Below, piece after piece: positions 62,764 through 64,000 of a stretch of 64,000 bases of DNA. Position numbers and translations under genes: made by a program. This stretch comes from Hydractinia symbiolongicarpus (Eukaryota > Cnidaria > Hydrozoa > Anthoathecata > Hydractiniidae), in contig NC_079882.1 of the NCBI RefSeq assembly GCF_029227915.1, positions 16,444,501 to 16,508,500 of the forward strand, given 5' to 3'. Under the pieces are notes generated by a model, which was not told the DNA's origin, did no database searches, and saw nothing but the letters and a program-made list of their open reading frames with translations. Numbering within the stretch: the first letter of the stretch is position 1; each line of letters starts with the position of its first letter.

Positions 62764-64000
62764 TCCATCTGCCTGCGCAGGTTACCATTGGACTAGTCGT
62801 TCCAGTCTCAATGCGCTACAACATCCCAAGTCGTTTTCATTAGCGCCGTCACCTTAGAACACTCTTAACTACGTGCACAGTCCTATAAAGGCTGTAGTAT
62901 GGCCTTTTGCAGTCTAATAAAGGCCTCACACGTAAATCACGTGGTTCCATCTGCCTGCGCAGGTTACCATTGGACTAGCCGATCGAGTCTCAATGCACTG
63001 CAAATTTCCAAGTGGTTTTCTTTAGCGTCGTGGCCTTAGAACAATCTTAAGTACGCGTGCATTCCTATAAAGGCTGTAATATGGCCTTTTGCAGTCTAAT
63101 AAAGGTCTCACACGTAAATCACGTGGTTCCATCTGCCTGCGCAGGTTACCATTGGACTAGTCGATCCAGTCTCAATGCACTACAACGCTCCAAGTGGTTT
63201 TCCTAAGTGCAGTGGCCTTAGAACTCTCTAAACTACGTGCACAGTCCTATAACGACCTTAATATGGCCCTTTTCAGTCTAATAAAGGCCTCACACGTAAA
63301 TCACGTGGTTCCGTCTGCCTGCGCAGGTTACCATTGGAGTAGTCGTTCCAGTCTCAATGCACTATAACGTCCCAAGTCGTTTTCATTAGCGCCGTTGCCT
63401 TAGAAAAATCTTACGTACGCGCACAGTCCTAAAAAGGCTGTAATATGGCCTTTGGCAGTCTAAAAAAGGCCTCACACGTGAATCACGTGGTTCCATTTGC
63501 CTGCGCAGGTTACCATTGGACTACGCGTTCCAGTCTCAATGCGCTACAACGTCCCAAGTGGTTTTTATTAGTGCCGTTAGGTTAGAACAATCTTAAGTAC
63601 GCGCACAGTCCTATAAAGGCTGTAATATGGCCTTTTGCAGTCCAATAAAGGCCTCACACGTAAATCACGTGGTTCCATCTCCCTGGGCAGGTTACCATTG
63701 GACTATTCCTTCCAGTCTCAATGCACTACAACGTTCCAAGTGGTTTTACTTAGCGCTGTGGCCTTAGAACACTCTTATCTACGTGCACAGCGCCATAAAG
63801 ACCGTAATAAGGCCTTTTGCAGTCTAATAAATTTGCCTGTGCACGTTACCAATGGACTAGTCGTTCCAGTCTCAATACACTACAACGTACCAAGTGGTTT
63901 TCCTTAGCGTCGTTGCCTTAGAACTCTCTTAACTACGTGCACAGCACTATAAAGTCTGTAATATGGCCTTTTGCAGTTTAATAAAAACCTCACACGTAAA
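62764..64000 (+). repeat. 13-monomer HOR (2,334 bp), copy 2, cut by the window end
   Basis: This follows copy 1 at a 2,334-bp offset to the last base, including the 154-bp unit at about 63,818 and the start of the 178-bp unit. A two-unit, 364-bp duplication is superimposed at its start: the TGTAGTATGG unit at 62,531 recurs at 62,895. Confidence 0.88.

Larger units (their letters stand above)
59152..64000 (+). repeat. 182-bp satellite array, right part
   Basis: The same satellite resumes in the same orientation, starting at about unit position 42 (TGGATTCACCTGCC) and running out of the window. Its variants match those at 49.9-55.0 kb: a unit with GGATTCACC followed by one with CTCCCTGGACAGG, then the AGCCGATCGAG unit, the 154-bp short unit and the 178-bp unit. 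This means the insert sits inside one subfamily domain and does not separate two unrelated arrays. Confidence 0.98.

Noticed and set aside
903-63907. Many recurring open frames of 60-124 codons in the satellite (for example MAFCSLIKASHVNHVV and MQFNKGLTRKSRG types)
   Set aside because: They are the same satellite sequence read in different frames. The unit of 182 bp is not divisible by three, so the frame changes every unit; indels and substitutions break them at will, and no codon-level conservation is apparent. No family is recognisable.
1-64000. Tandem copies as pure assembly artefact
   Set aside because: Copies differ by scattered substitutions, whole-unit indels and ordered variants. 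A simple duplicated contig would not produce these, though individual near-identical pairs (31.7-34.2 and 39.3-43.6 kb) still need read support.

Overview
The window is almost entirely one tandemly repeated satellite DNA with a unit of about 182 bp, all in the same orientation. It runs from base 1 to about 55,791 and again from about 59,152 to the end, roughly 335 units in total. A single non-satellite segment of about 3.36 kb, AT-rich and largely unrecognised, interrupts it at 55,792-59,151. I see no rRNA, tRNA, CRISPR array or credible protein gene. Open frames in the satellite are by-products of its base composition: the unit is 182 bp, not a multiple of 3, and every indel breaks the frame. 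The organism is a eukaryote. A heterochromatic, possibly pericentromeric or centromeric, location is an inference from the array alone. A short motif in the insert near 56,301 resembles dispersed sequence I associate with cnidarian (anthozoan) genomes, but that is weak, from memory and untested.

The satellite is not uniform. It is a mosaic of local higher-order repeats (HORs) in which blocks of different monomer variants were duplicated with different periods. Left to right: an 11-monomer repeat of 1,997 bp (1-3,575); rearranged relatives (3,576-6,637); a long segment at 6,638-12,143 repeated about 7.78 kb downstream at 14,415-19,748, each copy holding a nested 1,086-bp 6-monomer duplication; a 1,823-bp period block (21,350-24,703); an 8-monomer repeat of 1,456 bp (25,940-30,036); a block of uniform 182-bp units (30,037-31,680); a 1,261-bp 7-monomer tandem duplication (31,681-34,202); re-used pieces of earlier blocks (34,203-37,044); a mixed block (37,045-39,251); a 12-monomer repeat of exactly 2,184 bp (39,252-43,619); a 13-monomer repeat of 2,366 bp followed by an 11-monomer, 2,002-bp derivative (44,761-52,190); and a 7-monomer, 1,241-bp repeat (52,815-54,970). 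After the insert, the same subfamily resumes with a 13-monomer, 2,334-bp repeat.

Nearly every unit keeps the same short motifs: a CACGT-N5-ACGTG dyad that contains an E-box (CACGTG), an inverted CCAAT box, a TATAAA box and, 32 bp further on, an AATAAA hexamer. Whether these do anything is unknown. Unit-length variants (176, 257, 149, 169, 154 and 178 bp) act as markers that date and connect the blocks. The insert is bordered on both sides by the same 110-bp stretch of one monomer type, and its last 26 bp copy a sequence found 1.2 kb further in. Both are clues to how it arrived. Coordinates of block edges come from reading alignments by eye and may be off by some tens of bases.
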